From Sarcophilus harrisii (Eukaryota; Chordata; Mammalia; Dasyuromorphia; Dasyuridae), in assembly GCF_902635505.1 (NCBI RefSeq), contig NC_045426.1:543462818-543526817 (forward strand): 64,000 bases of DNA. Direction: 5' to 3'. Every line of letters begins with the position of its first letter. The first letter of the stretch is position 1. Made by a program: the position numbers and the translations under genes. Shown piece after piece: positions 24,125 to 36,458 of this stretch. The notes beneath the pieces were generated by a model. It had not been told where the DNA came from. It did not search any database and saw only the letters and a list, made by a program, of their open reading frames with translations.

Positions 24125-24360
24125 AATGCTAGGTGGCACAGTGGACAGAATATCAGGCCTGAAGTTAGGAAGATTAGAGTAGAGTTAAGTGTGCCTTAGA
24201 TATTTACTAGCTATGTGACTCTGGGACAGTCACCTAACCCTTTTTGTCTGTTTCCTCATCTGTAAAATGAGCTAGAGAAGGAAATGGTAAATGTTTTGAG
24301 TATCTTTGTTAAGAAAAACCCAAATTGGATCATGAAGTGTCAGACATGACTGAAATATTT
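24125..24360 (+). repeat. MAR1-type SINE
   Basis: Head GCTAGGTGGCACAGTGGACA, core TAGCTATGTGACTCTGGGAC, CCTCATCTGTAAAATGAGCT, then a tail with GTCAGACATGACTGAA as in RTE/Bov-B 3' ends. Same family as 9589-9845. Confidence 0.75.
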
Positions 24361-24744
24361 AAAGTAGGATATTTGCTTATGAAAAAAATCAAAATCTCTA
24401 CAATTCAGCAATAGAAAACATCAATTTCATAAAGTATACCTGTATATTTAAATAAAGGAAATTGTTTTGTATCTCATTTTACTTTAGTTATCTCACTTTT
24501 CAAAAAAAGTAGGGACATCAAAAATGTCTTACCTTCCTTGAATTCTTTGGCAGAGTGGGGTGGAGATGGGGGAAAGGATAAGGATTCCACAGATATGCAA
24601 CATTACACATAATGTCAGATTTTTATTTTTGTTGTTGATGATTTATTTTTAATTCTGTCACTTCTTTTTCTTTAGTTTTTTAAAAATTATTTTATAAAAG
24701 ATAGTTCCCTGGCAAGAAAGAATAAAAGGGGAAATTTAATCAAT

Positions 24745-25313
24745 GTATGTTGTGCCACAGTTTCCTTTTATTGTTCTGCCTCAGTTTCCCTAAATTATTC
24801 TTTCTCAGTTTCCCTTAATTATTCTGACTCAGTCCCCCTGGTTGCAATTCCCTTTCCTGTTCATTAGAACTGAGATAATTAGGGCTGTGGAGATCTGGAT
24901 ACTCTGGCATTCCAAAAGAGTCATAAAACTCCAGATGTCCTATCTTAAATACCTAATTGGCTTCCTCTACTTCTATCTCTCCAGACTTCCTTTCTCCTTT
25001 ACTTCCAATTTATAAGAATTTATGGTCCTACCCCCAACCTGTTAGAACCGTATTGATGGTCCCTTCCTGGAAATTCCCACTCATCAGTGTTCAGAACTAT
25101 CCCTTGCCTTTGTCTCTTCTGATCACTAGAACCCCATAAAAATCATTGGAATCTCACATTCCATGCTGAATTCTTTGAGAGGAAAGTCCAGTTCAGCCCT
25201 GGGGGCAAAATGAATTCTGCTCTGCCTCCAGACAATCTCTCCCTCTCAGAAATTCAAATAAAATATTAAAAACTCCCTAATCTCTATCTTGCCTCAGTTT
25301 CTCCAGCATTACA
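24745..25313 (+). mobile_element. Solo LTR of an endogenous retrovirus, sense to TPMT (fossil)
   Basis: About 570 bp beginning near TG (24745-24751) and ending CAGCATTACA. The U3-like part starts with 24-bp tandem repeats (24758, 24782, 24806, partial at 24830). A TATA-like CATAAAAATC lies near 25135 and a CAAATAAAATA poly(A) signal near 25257, followed by a U5-like segment. No internal retroviral genes flank it. The family is not assigned and I could not confirm a target-site duplication. It ends about 165 bp before the TPMT start codon. Confidence 0.6.
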
Positions 25314-25478
25314 GTAAAAGATATCAGCAAAATTTACTTAAAGCAAAAAAAAAAAAAAGTTATTACTACCAATGCTAACATTGCATAACATTTCAATACA
25401 TTTAATTGACAGTATGCCAATGCCTTTCATTCAGACATGAGGAATTCCTGATTTGTGGAAAGTACCTGCCCAGAAATC

Positions 25479-25618
25479 ATGGATTGTTTAACAACTGTAG
25501 CAGGAGCCAAAGAACACTCCATTCTTGAGGAACAGCAAAACAAGGCGCTAACTCTTGAATATTGGCAACAAAAATGGGAGATGCACAATATTGGATTTCA
25601 TCAAGAACATGGAAATAA
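25479..25618 (+). CDS. TPMT: TPMT coding exon 1 (start codon 25479-25481)
   Basis: Encodes residues 1-46 plus two bases: [20 protein letters not shown] then [20 protein letters not shown] then HQEHGN. Human has LTLEEWQDKW and FHQEQGH at the same positions, so Trp29 aligns exactly. Candidate acceptors are AG at 25473-25474 (CTGCCCAG) and further upstream near 25432. Donor GTAAGA. Confidence 0.94.
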
Positions 25619-28600
25619 GTAAGAAATACATTCTTTTATCTAACAAAGAAATGCTAGCCTTATTATAGTTATTATCATTATCATTAGATTCATATTGTAC
25701 AGACCTAGGATAGTTTTGCTTATGCAGAAGAGGCAATAAACTTTTGTTGCTTTAAAATGCATACTCTATTTGCTTAAAAGAAAAAGCATACACCACACTA
25801 CAAATATTCTTTGGCTCTTTATTTGCCATGCCTTTGTATTATTATCACCTTAGTTTGGTTCTTATTGTGTCTTACCTGGACTATTGTAATGGTCTTCCCT
25901 ATTTTCAATCTCTTCCATCTCTGTCTATTTTCAAAGGATCAAATCCATCATTTACCTCTGTTTCAGCAGCTTATCTACAAGAATAGAATGATAAATTAAA
26001 TGTTCAAATGTTTTGCTGAAATCTATGGAAAGTAGATCTACAGCATTTCATTGGTCTTACAACTAGGACATGATCCCATCCAAAAAAAGGGGGGGGGGGG
26101 GAAGGAAGAAAGAAAAAAAAATTAATCTAGCATGATTACTTTAGAATTTTAGATTTAGAGTTAGAAGGGATACTAGACTCTATATTTTGAACAAATAACA
26201 GAGTCTCAGGGTTTCTTAATCTTTATATTAGAGAGTAAGTCATTCCAGAAATAATTCCTAATAGAAGCCCTTATTATTTTATATTAGCACCTACCAAAAA
26301 AATAGCTGCAGGAGATCTATGTATCACTAAAGAAGGGGTATATTAATTATCTGCTCTGTACCAAAAACTATGGTAGGTACAAAGGATACAAAATTTTTTT
26401 TAAAATGAAGCAATCTTGTTTCTCTCAAGGAACTTACAAGGGAGAGTAAATAATTATCTATTTCTTTGATCATGTATAAATATATGTGTGCAAACATGGA
26501 TGTATAAACAAAAATATATAAAATAAGTAAAAATAAATACAAGGTAGTAAGAAGGAAGGGGTCTAGCATCAGAATTCGTGTAGAAGGTGTTAGGCTGCAT
26601 CTTGAAAAAAATGAGGACTTCTCAGAGGCAGAAGTGAGAATAAGCAAATGCATTCTTTGTATAGGAGATTGTTCACACAAAGGCACAGAGATAGGAAGAG
26701 GGAATATTGTGTAAACAACAGTGATCATCCACTTGACTGGGCCATAGAGAGTTGTACGGGCAGTCAAACAGGAATCAAGTTGTGAAGAGTACTAAAAACC
26801 AAATAGAGGGATTTATTTTATATATTTTATCTTAGAGACAAGAACCATGAGTTTTGTTTTTGGGGGAGTTTTGAGTAAGGGAGTACATATTCAAATATGT
26901 GTGTAAGGAAAATTATTTTGGCAATTATGTAAAAGATGAATTTAATATATAAGACCCTTGAAGAAGTGAGGTTAGTGCATTATTATTCTAAGAAAGAAAA
27001 TTATATAGATCATAGACTAAGAGCTAGCAGGTACCTTAAAGACTAGTCCAGTCATTTCATTTCAGAGATAAAGAAAGTAAAGTGGAAATGATGTACTAGG
27101 ATCATATAACTTGTAAAAGTATAAGGTGAAATTTGAACCCAGGCCTTTCTGACTCCTGAATTCACCGCCCTGATCACTTTCCATATCACTTCTTATGATA
27201 AGGGCCTGAAGATGTGGCAATTGCTTGGATAAGAGGGGTAAGAGAAAGTAAGAAATTAAGGAAAGTACTAAGGTTAAAAAATCTTTAAGACTGACAAAAT
27301 GGCGACATCCTTGACAGACATGGAAAATTCAGTGAGTATGAGATGTCTCTGGAATATCCAATTTAAAAGGCCAAGTAGGTAGTTGGTCTTGCATAGGAGA
27401 GCCTGGAAAGATTCTTAAACTAGGTATCTAAATCTATGTCACCTACATGGAAATAATCATTCAATCCATGCGAGTTGGTAATGTTAATCAATAAACATTT
27501 ATTAAGAGTCTATTAGGTCCCAGACACTGAAGCATTGGGCATATAAAAACAAGTCTAAAACCGCCCCTGTCTTCAAGGAGTTTACACTCTAATTAGAGAG
27601 ATAACAAATACATATAAAGCAGTCTATCTATAGAATAAATTGAAAATAATTAATAGAAGGATGGCACTAGAATTAAAAGAAGTTCGAGCAGGCTTTCTAT
27701 AAAAGGTGGAATTTTAGTTGGTATTTGAAGACAGGGAGTTCGGGGGTCAGAGCAAAGGAGAAAAACAGTGGTCTATATATGGGGGTGAGGGTGGGCAAAG
27801 AAACTTCCCTGAACGAAGAGATGGAATGTCTTATTCTTGGAACAGACAGAAGGTCAGTATTATTAGTTCAAAGGATATGTGTTGGGGAATAAGGTATGAA
27901 AGAACAGAAAGTTAGGAGGATATTAGGTTATAAAGGTTTTGAATGACAAACAAAGCATTTTGTATTTGCTTCTGGGGGCAGTAGAAAGCCACTGGAATTG
28001 ATTGAGGGTAAGTGGCATGATCAGACTTGCATTTTAGGAAAATCATGTATTTTCCTTCCTTTCTTCCACTGTACCATTTTATGGTGTGTAAAACAGTTCT
28101 GAGAGATTGAGAAGGATGTGGACTGATTTAGAGATTAGATTATCAGTGATAGTTTCTCTGCAGTCTTTCAAAATATTTACCAAGTGTTTCTTAAAATCTG
28201 AGTATACATATTTTGGGAATCCACTGTCTTAGCAACATAGGAAACTCAACTGAACAGGAATAAATATCAGATAATTAAATTGCACTAATACATAAGAGTT
28301 ATAAGCATTCACTTTTCCATTTCTTTTATTTCTAAGATCTGCAGTGTTTTCCCTGCTCCAATGAAGAGATGATTTTTGAGAATAAATGTAACTGGAAAAT
28401 GAGTCAAAACATGAGCCATTCCAAAGTAGGACTGAGGGAATTCCTCTGACTGGTTTTCAGTCTTCCATCTTAGTAGAACATCTCAGAGCTTGCACTTCAC
28501 TGATAAATCCTTTAAGAATCCTTCAAGTAACCTTCAAATTATAGTGAGATACCAGATTTTAGCAAGCTTCATTTCTTTTTAATTCAAAAATAGAATTGTG

Positions 28601-29509
28601 GGGTTGTTCTGTTGGGGATTGTGGGAATTGTGTTCTGTTATTATTTTAAATTTTGCTAATTAAGAAATAAAAAGAGTACATTATTGAGGCAATAATGTAT
28701 TTTGCTGTTGTAATGATTTTTTTTTAAATGTTAATATGTTTTGTTCATTTCTTCTCCCTCCCAGATTATTAAGAAAACACATGAATACATTTCTTAATGG
28801 AAGAAATGGACTCAGGGTATTTTTCCCTCTTTGTGGAAAAGCAGTTGAAATGAAATGGTAGGAACAGATACATACTAGTAATTTTTCTTTTGGTGATAAT
28901 ATAATGGATTTTTCAAATCTAGAGTGAGAAGAAATCTAAGTGGTGATCCAGCCAAACTTTCTCATTTGAAAACACTCTAGATGAGTTATCCTAAGTGCTT
29001 CATGCTTATGAAGGATTAATACTACAAATCAATAATGCAAATTCTTAGACTTAATTCTAGCAGGTTTTACATAGATCCAACCATAGTGTTATAATAGTGT
29101 GTATTTATGAGATAGCTGACTAGGGTTAAAGTTAAGACTAAACATGAGATAGAGAAGATCTAAGGGATCTACTTAGGATTTAATTCCATTGCTTTGTTTT
29201 TACTTTAACTATGCTGAGTTAACTAGAAGACAGAAACTCATTGAAAGTTATATGCAATTTTTGATTTCCTTCACAAGCTAATTGTATAATATTTCAGTCT
29301 GATTCTTTTTATACAGCAAAATAATGTTTTGGTCATGTATACTTATTGTGTATCTAATTTATATTTTAATGTATTTAACATCTACTGGTCATCCTGCCAT
29401 CTAGGGGAGGGGGTGGGGGGTAAGAGGTGAAAAATTGGAACAAGAGGTTTGGCAATTGTTAATGCTGTAAAGTTACCCATGCATATAACCTGTAAATAAA
29501 AGGCTATTA

Positions 29510-29544
<35 letters not shown>

Positions 29545-32500
29545 AGTTATATGCAAGAACCAGAAGATCATTATACACAGCAACAACAAGACTATATGAT
29601 GATCAATTCTGATGGCTCTCTACAACAAGGAGGTGATTCAAACCGGTTCCAATTGTTCAGTGATGAAGAGAGCCATATACACTTAGAGAGAGGACTGTGG
29701 AAACTGAGTATGGAGTATGATATAGCATCTTCACTTTTTCGGTTGCTGTTTGCTTGCATTTTGTTTTCTTTCTCAAGTTTTTTTCCCTTCTTTACCTAAT
29801 TTTTCTTGTGCAACAAGATAACTATATAAATATGTATATATAAATATTCAATTTAACATATATTTTAACATATTTAACATGTATAGATTACCTGCTATCT
29901 AGGGGAAGGGTTAGGGGGAAGGAAGGAAAAATTTGAAACAGAAAGTTTTGCAAGGGTCAGTGCTAAAAAATTACCCATGCATATGTTTTGTAAATAAAAA
30001 GCTTTAATAAAATTTTAAAAAGTTATATGCAAAAATATTAATTCTTGAAGGCCAGAACAAATTAAATCTATGACAATCCAATCCTAAGATCTTAAAAGTT
30101 GATGCTGTGTTCATGGTGGGAAGATTACTACATATCGAGAAAAATGCCCATATATGAATAGAAGAGTATGGAATTTTTTATTTACCTGACTTAAAACCAT
30201 TAGTATGTCTGTATTTTTTCCCACTAGAGACAGAAGGCTCACCACTTATGTGCTGTTTATTGTTACAGAGATGGTCACGACAGATACTTAGTTTCTACAT
30301 AAGCATGTTGGATTGAAATCTTGTAAATAATTGAAAAAATATTTTATAGGATGTATATTTATCTAAGACAAGCATAAAGAGTTTCTAATAAAAAATGGTT
30401 TGAAGTTTGAAACAATTTATCTCAACCCTAGACATTAAATAAATCAGTGGATGTTTTAAGACTTAACATGAATAATTCCCTTCCATCTTGAAGGGTAAGT
30501 AAAGTTAGCTTTTCAGTATTTCATGGTATATGTGAGTTGTTAAATGCAAGCAAGGAACCATTGTGTTTAATGTTGACATTTGTCATCCACAAACCTGATG
30601 AATCTGAACATATGGACCTATGAGAGAAGGTAGATTTCAGCTCCCTGTCATCTAAAATCAGATTTGGAGTTCTAATACAAATTTTGAAGAAATTATATTG
30701 AAGAATGTTGTTCTACTTTTATGGAAAAAATTTAGTTCATCCTGTATTTTCTCTCTACCATAGATTCACTGATATGATAAAATTCCAAACAAAACAATTA
30801 GAGAATAAATACTAACAATGCTGTTTTCTTTGTACAGGTTTTCTGACCTGGGTCACAGTGTAGTTGGAGTAGAAATCAGTGAACTGGCTATACAGGAATT
30901 TTTTACTGAGCAGAATCTGTCTTATTTAGAAGAATCAGTTGAAGGAATTTCAGAAGCCAAAGTATTTAAGGTTTGTTTTACTTACTCTCTAAAAATTTTA
31001 TACAATGTAAGCATTTCCCAAAGGCCAAGTTATTTATGAATGATAAGAATGAAAGGAAATACAATTTTGAAACTTTCCTGGCCATTACATAAACATACTT
31101 GTAGATTTTTGACCCAACAATCTCAAGGCTTTTCAGTATTCATCAGTCATCAAAAATAAATTGTGTTAGGAAGAAATCTTGCAACTTTTCTAGGCCCAGT
31201 CCACTGATGACCACTGAACTTAGAAAGTTTGACATTCTGCCATTGTCTGGATCAGACTACTGATGTTACAGCCTCTTTACCCAGAGTCAAGACATATCTT
31301 GAATTAGTTTTTAGGCAGAGCTATGTGTGGCATGGAACATTCATGAATATTCCTCTGTATTCAGAAGCAGTAATACCCTAAAGTAGTATCCTGGTAGAAA
31401 TGACTTCACATGACACTCTATCTTTTGGACACTATGTAATCACCAGTGCCCAGTTTCTTCTACTGTGTAAGGTCGAACAGTGGAAAAACATTGCCAATTA
31501 CTAACTCTCTGATCCTTAGACAAGTTACTGAAATTCTTTGAGCCTTAGTTTCCTTATATGTAAAATGAGGAGATATTATTAAATCTTTGATCCCCTGATC
31601 CCAGAATAGGCAGGAATCATCCTCTAGTTGACCTGACAATAATTGTACCATCCTAACCACCTAATTTATCAATCAAACAAAAAATAATAAAAGCTAGTTA
31701 GCTAGGAAGCCCAGAGGAGGATATTCGTAAGTTCATATATTATGTAAGACTCTAGCTGTGTGATCCTGGACAAGTCATTTAATTTCTCTTAGTCTCAGTT
31801 TATTCTTTTGTAAAATAAACTTGATGATCTTTAAGAACTATTCTGACTCTAAATTTATTCTGCCTTGAACCTGTGAAAACAGTACTGGACAAATTTTAAG
31901 ACTAAAATTTATGAGATCTGAGTTCGAATACCAGCTTGACTACTTCTTGGCATAATGGTCCAGCATTTAACCCAGTGTGTTTAGATAGAACTAACAAATT
32001 CTAATTAATAAATTCTTATTGACATGACCTAACTACTCACTGGCTCTGTAACTAACTATAAATCTGGGACTGAGGTTTCTTATCTACAAAATAATAGAGC
32101 TGAACTAGATTATTTCTAAGTATATTGAATATTTCTTGAAAACTTATAATGTGCTGGGCACCTTGGGGAAATATAAAGATATTTAAAACATGGTTCCTAT
32201 ACTCAATGAGTTTATAATATAGTCGAGGGAAAATTCATATACATGAAAACTTTATTGGGCAGTAGTATGTAATTAGTGACAGGGGCTAGATTCGAACTCA
32301 GATTTTCCTGACTCTAAGCTCAGTACTCTGTCTACTGCACCAGGATGATATGCGTGAAGTGCTATGCAAATCTTAACACAAAATATAAGCATTAATGTTT
32401 ATATATCCAATGTTTTGTAGAAGGAAAGTATTAGGGAAAATTCTCTTACATCAGCCAAAAGACAGTTAAAATAATGCTATCTTTCAATGAAAGATTTCAC

Positions 32501-35500
32501 AAAAATCTCAACGTTTCAGATTGTCTCTTGGTGAATGGCTTTATCTTTACTTTATTTTTAACAGAATCAGAGTATTAGCAAAGAAAGCAATTATCCCTAG
32601 AATTGTAGCAAGTACTGAAATGAATGTCATAATTTGTCTAAACTGATGTGTACCTGTGAACTAATCTTTTAATACACCTAGGATGAATATCTTTTATGAT
32701 AAAATGAGGAGTTATTAAAGCATATTTACCATAAAACTACAGTGTAGAGTGTTTTTAAAATTCTAAAATCCTTTTATCCTTCTTTTTCTGCTCACCTATT
32801 TTTTGGACTTTCACCTTCCTTTTTTTCTATGATTGCTTACAAAATATTTTTATTTCTGAATTTATGTTGTTTCAGAGTTCATCAGGGAATATCACTTTAT
32901 ATTGCTGCAATATTTTTGACCTTCCCAGGTAAGAATAAATTATATATCTAAAATCACATACCTGGCAAGAAGATTTGTAGGGTCTTTTTATCTGGGCTAA
33001 ATATTTACTATAATACATTACAGATGTCTTCATTATACCTAATTAATGCCTTTGACCTTGACTTCTTATTTGGAAAAAGGTTCACAATAACCTGAGCTGT
33101 AATCTTTTCTGCCCGATCCCTGGATTTATAACCAAAGTTGAACTAATTGATGAAGAAGGGGAAGAGAGCTTTCTCTTATCCCCAACTTCCATGTAGAATC
33201 CTAAATTACAGTCATTTGGGGAAAAGGAACAGAACTTTCCTTCAGCAGGATTCCTTCTTTACTTTCCCCAAATCATGAGAACCCTTATATTGGTGATACT
33301 GCATTACTCCTTTAAAAATAAAAAAGAGCCAAATAATAATTTCCTTACTTGTTCACCTACTTCTTAGTTTTGCACAATCCTTTTAATATGGGGTAGAAAT
33401 AGTTTGGGAAGACTCAGGATACCATAAACTCTATCATGAAATCACAGCATTAACCTCAAGGGGAAAACATAAAAAGACAAAAAGAAGCTAATCTTTCTGG
33501 ACTTGTTTCCATGTAGCACTCTGTCTTACTTACCCACTTTGGGGGATGAGGTGGATTTTACCTATGTATTGAATTAATAGTATAGAATTGCCCTCAACTA
33601 ATAGACGTAAACTTCTTTGTAACTTAGAGACTTTTCCCATTCATTAAAGGTTAATTTTTATTTATTTTTTTACTTGTAGAGCCAATATTGGCAGATTTGA
33701 CAGAATTTGGGATAGAGGAGCCTTAGTTGCTATTAATCCAGGTGATCGAGAATGGTTAGTATTTTGGATTGCTTTTGAAAAATGTATTCTCAGAAGATTT
33801 TTTTTTAAGCAACATGTTTTTCATCTTGACTTTATTAGTTTTCAAAAATCCTTTGATACATCTTTGGTAGTTTTGTTTTTATTATTATTACCTTATTAGG
33901 AAAAAAACATAAATATGACAAACTACATAATTAAGAGTGCAATTATTTAAGATTTCATTTGATATCTATACCTATTTATAATTATCAAAACAACAGTAAA
34001 CAAAGCTACAATTCTTCGATAATAATTAAACCTTAATTTGAAATAGTATGTATATCAAGAAGTTTAATTTTTCATGATTAGTAGGATTTGTTGCCATATT
34101 TCAGCTTACTAAGTTAAAAGGTATTCTCTGAGTATACATATGTAATTTAATGGTATTTTTATTAAAATTATTTTTTCCACTTTACCTTATCATAATACCC
34201 GGCACATAGTAAGTGCTTAATAAATTATTGTTGATTGATAGCAATACTATGTGTATATGAGGTTTATCACTATTTACGTGAGAAAATGAACCTCTAACTA
34301 AATAAACTATATAAAATATCTTTCTTGGAGGAAAATTGACAACAGATTTGAAAAATTTTAGGGGAAACTACTTTATACTTGTAGGGAAGTGAGAATATTA
34401 TAAACATATAACAGTTGTACTTTCAAATTGAGCAACTGGGAAAGGATTTTTTAAAAAGTTTGTTTCCTCATTTTCTGACTCAATCTTCCTTTCTCTGTTT
34501 TGCCATTTTTTTCTTCTCATGACCATCTCATCAAATGTCCTTTAAAATTTTTTTTGCCTTATTTATTTATTTGTTCATTAAATATGAGATAGAAAAAAAT
34601 AATTGTCTTGTGCAAAATGAGAGGATTCAAAATATGAAAGAATAAATTTCCATTTCAAGAAAGCCTATATAATAAATACTATATATTATATTCAGAACTG
34701 TCCATTTTTTCTTCTTTATAGGTTTTCTTTTGTTCTCTGTGCAGTTTTTTGCTTTGTTTTTGTTGTTGTTGTTATTTTTGTTTTTTGTTATTTTTCCCTT
34801 TCCTTTCCCCCTTTTCCCCCAAGAAGGCTGCAGTTAAATACAGATATATTTATATATATTCATATATGTATGTACACTATATATATATGCTACATACATA
34901 TACATACATGTATATGTATATAGACATATAGGCATACACACATAGAAATATATAATCATACACATATATATTCATATACATCTATGTAAAGTTGTACTGT
35001 GTTTGTCCTCTGTTTTTCTGAAAGTGAATAACATTATGCTTCTTAGGTTCAAGTCTTTCCAAATTTTTCTAAATCCAGCAACTCATTTCTTATGCCACAG
35101 CAATATTCCAACCTTTTACTATCTAGTCATTTCAAATAGTCTAAAATAATATCGATTGATATGAGTGTCATATTGTGTAGTCTTTCTGTTTTTTCTCTTT
35201 TGATTGAATCCATTTTAACTTCATGATCGATGATTACTACTTCTGCTTTTCTTTTCTAATAAATTATACTTCTGATCATCATTATTTTGTTTTCTTTTTT
35301 TTTTATAAGTTCAAAAATATTCTATTTCATGGTGAACTTTCAATTCCAAGTGGCCCCTACTATTTCCCCAGACATTGTCATGTAATGTAATTAATGAATC
35401 TATAAGAGGGTAACCTGATATTTAAAAAAAAAATTAAATTTAGAGGATTTCTTTTGTAAAGTGAAGAATATTTTTATAAGACAAATGGCATTGCTTCTCA

Positions 35501-36420
35501 GTTCAGTGTCTTTTGAAACTTTGATATTGTTTTTTAAAAGCAAAGCATTTCTCCATTCATTCTTCTGTCCATTCATTTTGACCTATTTATGCTGCCCGTA
35601 GCTTCAGAATGCTTGGCAAAGAAAATTTCATTTGACTGGGCCTTCTCTTAGATGGATTATACTTATTCCTTAAAATTATTGACTCAAACACCAGTAGGAA
35701 ATAGAGGAAACCTTTGGTTCCACCCAAAAGAAAACATATTGCATTAGCAAAATCCACTTTTCTAAGATGATGGAGCAGCATTTATAGTCAGGGCCAAAAC
35801 CAGTAAGATGGGCACTTAACAGCTGTGAAAGTTGCTGAGAAGAGAAAATGAAGAAAATTGGGTACAAACATTCTCCTTTAGGAAAAAATCACATCTTAAC
35901 ATTTGAAGGATTATTTTGTATGAAGAAACTGGAGAATGACTTGCTGCTGTAAACTTGACAGAATTAACCATTACCTGTTTCCAAAGACACAGCTGCTCTT
36001 TCTCCTCTTGCCACTGACCCAAAGGGTTTGAAAACTTTAGAGACTAAATAAAGGAAACCCCAAAAGACCAACCTAGAATATAACAAAAATATCAAATAAA
36101 TTAGAAGAACATGGAACATATTACCTATCAAGTTTATGAATAGAAGAATTTATAAATAAATAAGAGAACGATCATTGTAAGATATAAAATGGATACTTGT
36201 TATTGCATTAAATTAAAAAGGTTTTGTCCAAATAAATACAATGTAGCCAAGATTAGAAGGAGAGCAGAAAATTTGGAAATGTTATAGATATTTTCTCAGA
36301 TAAAATTCTCAGATATATAGAGAACTTTGTCGTATTTATAAAAGTATAAGTCATTCCTCAGTTGATAGATGGTCAAAGGTTATAAACAGGTAGTTTTTCA
36401 ATAAAGAAATAAAAAATAAA

Positions 36421-36458
<38 letters not shown>

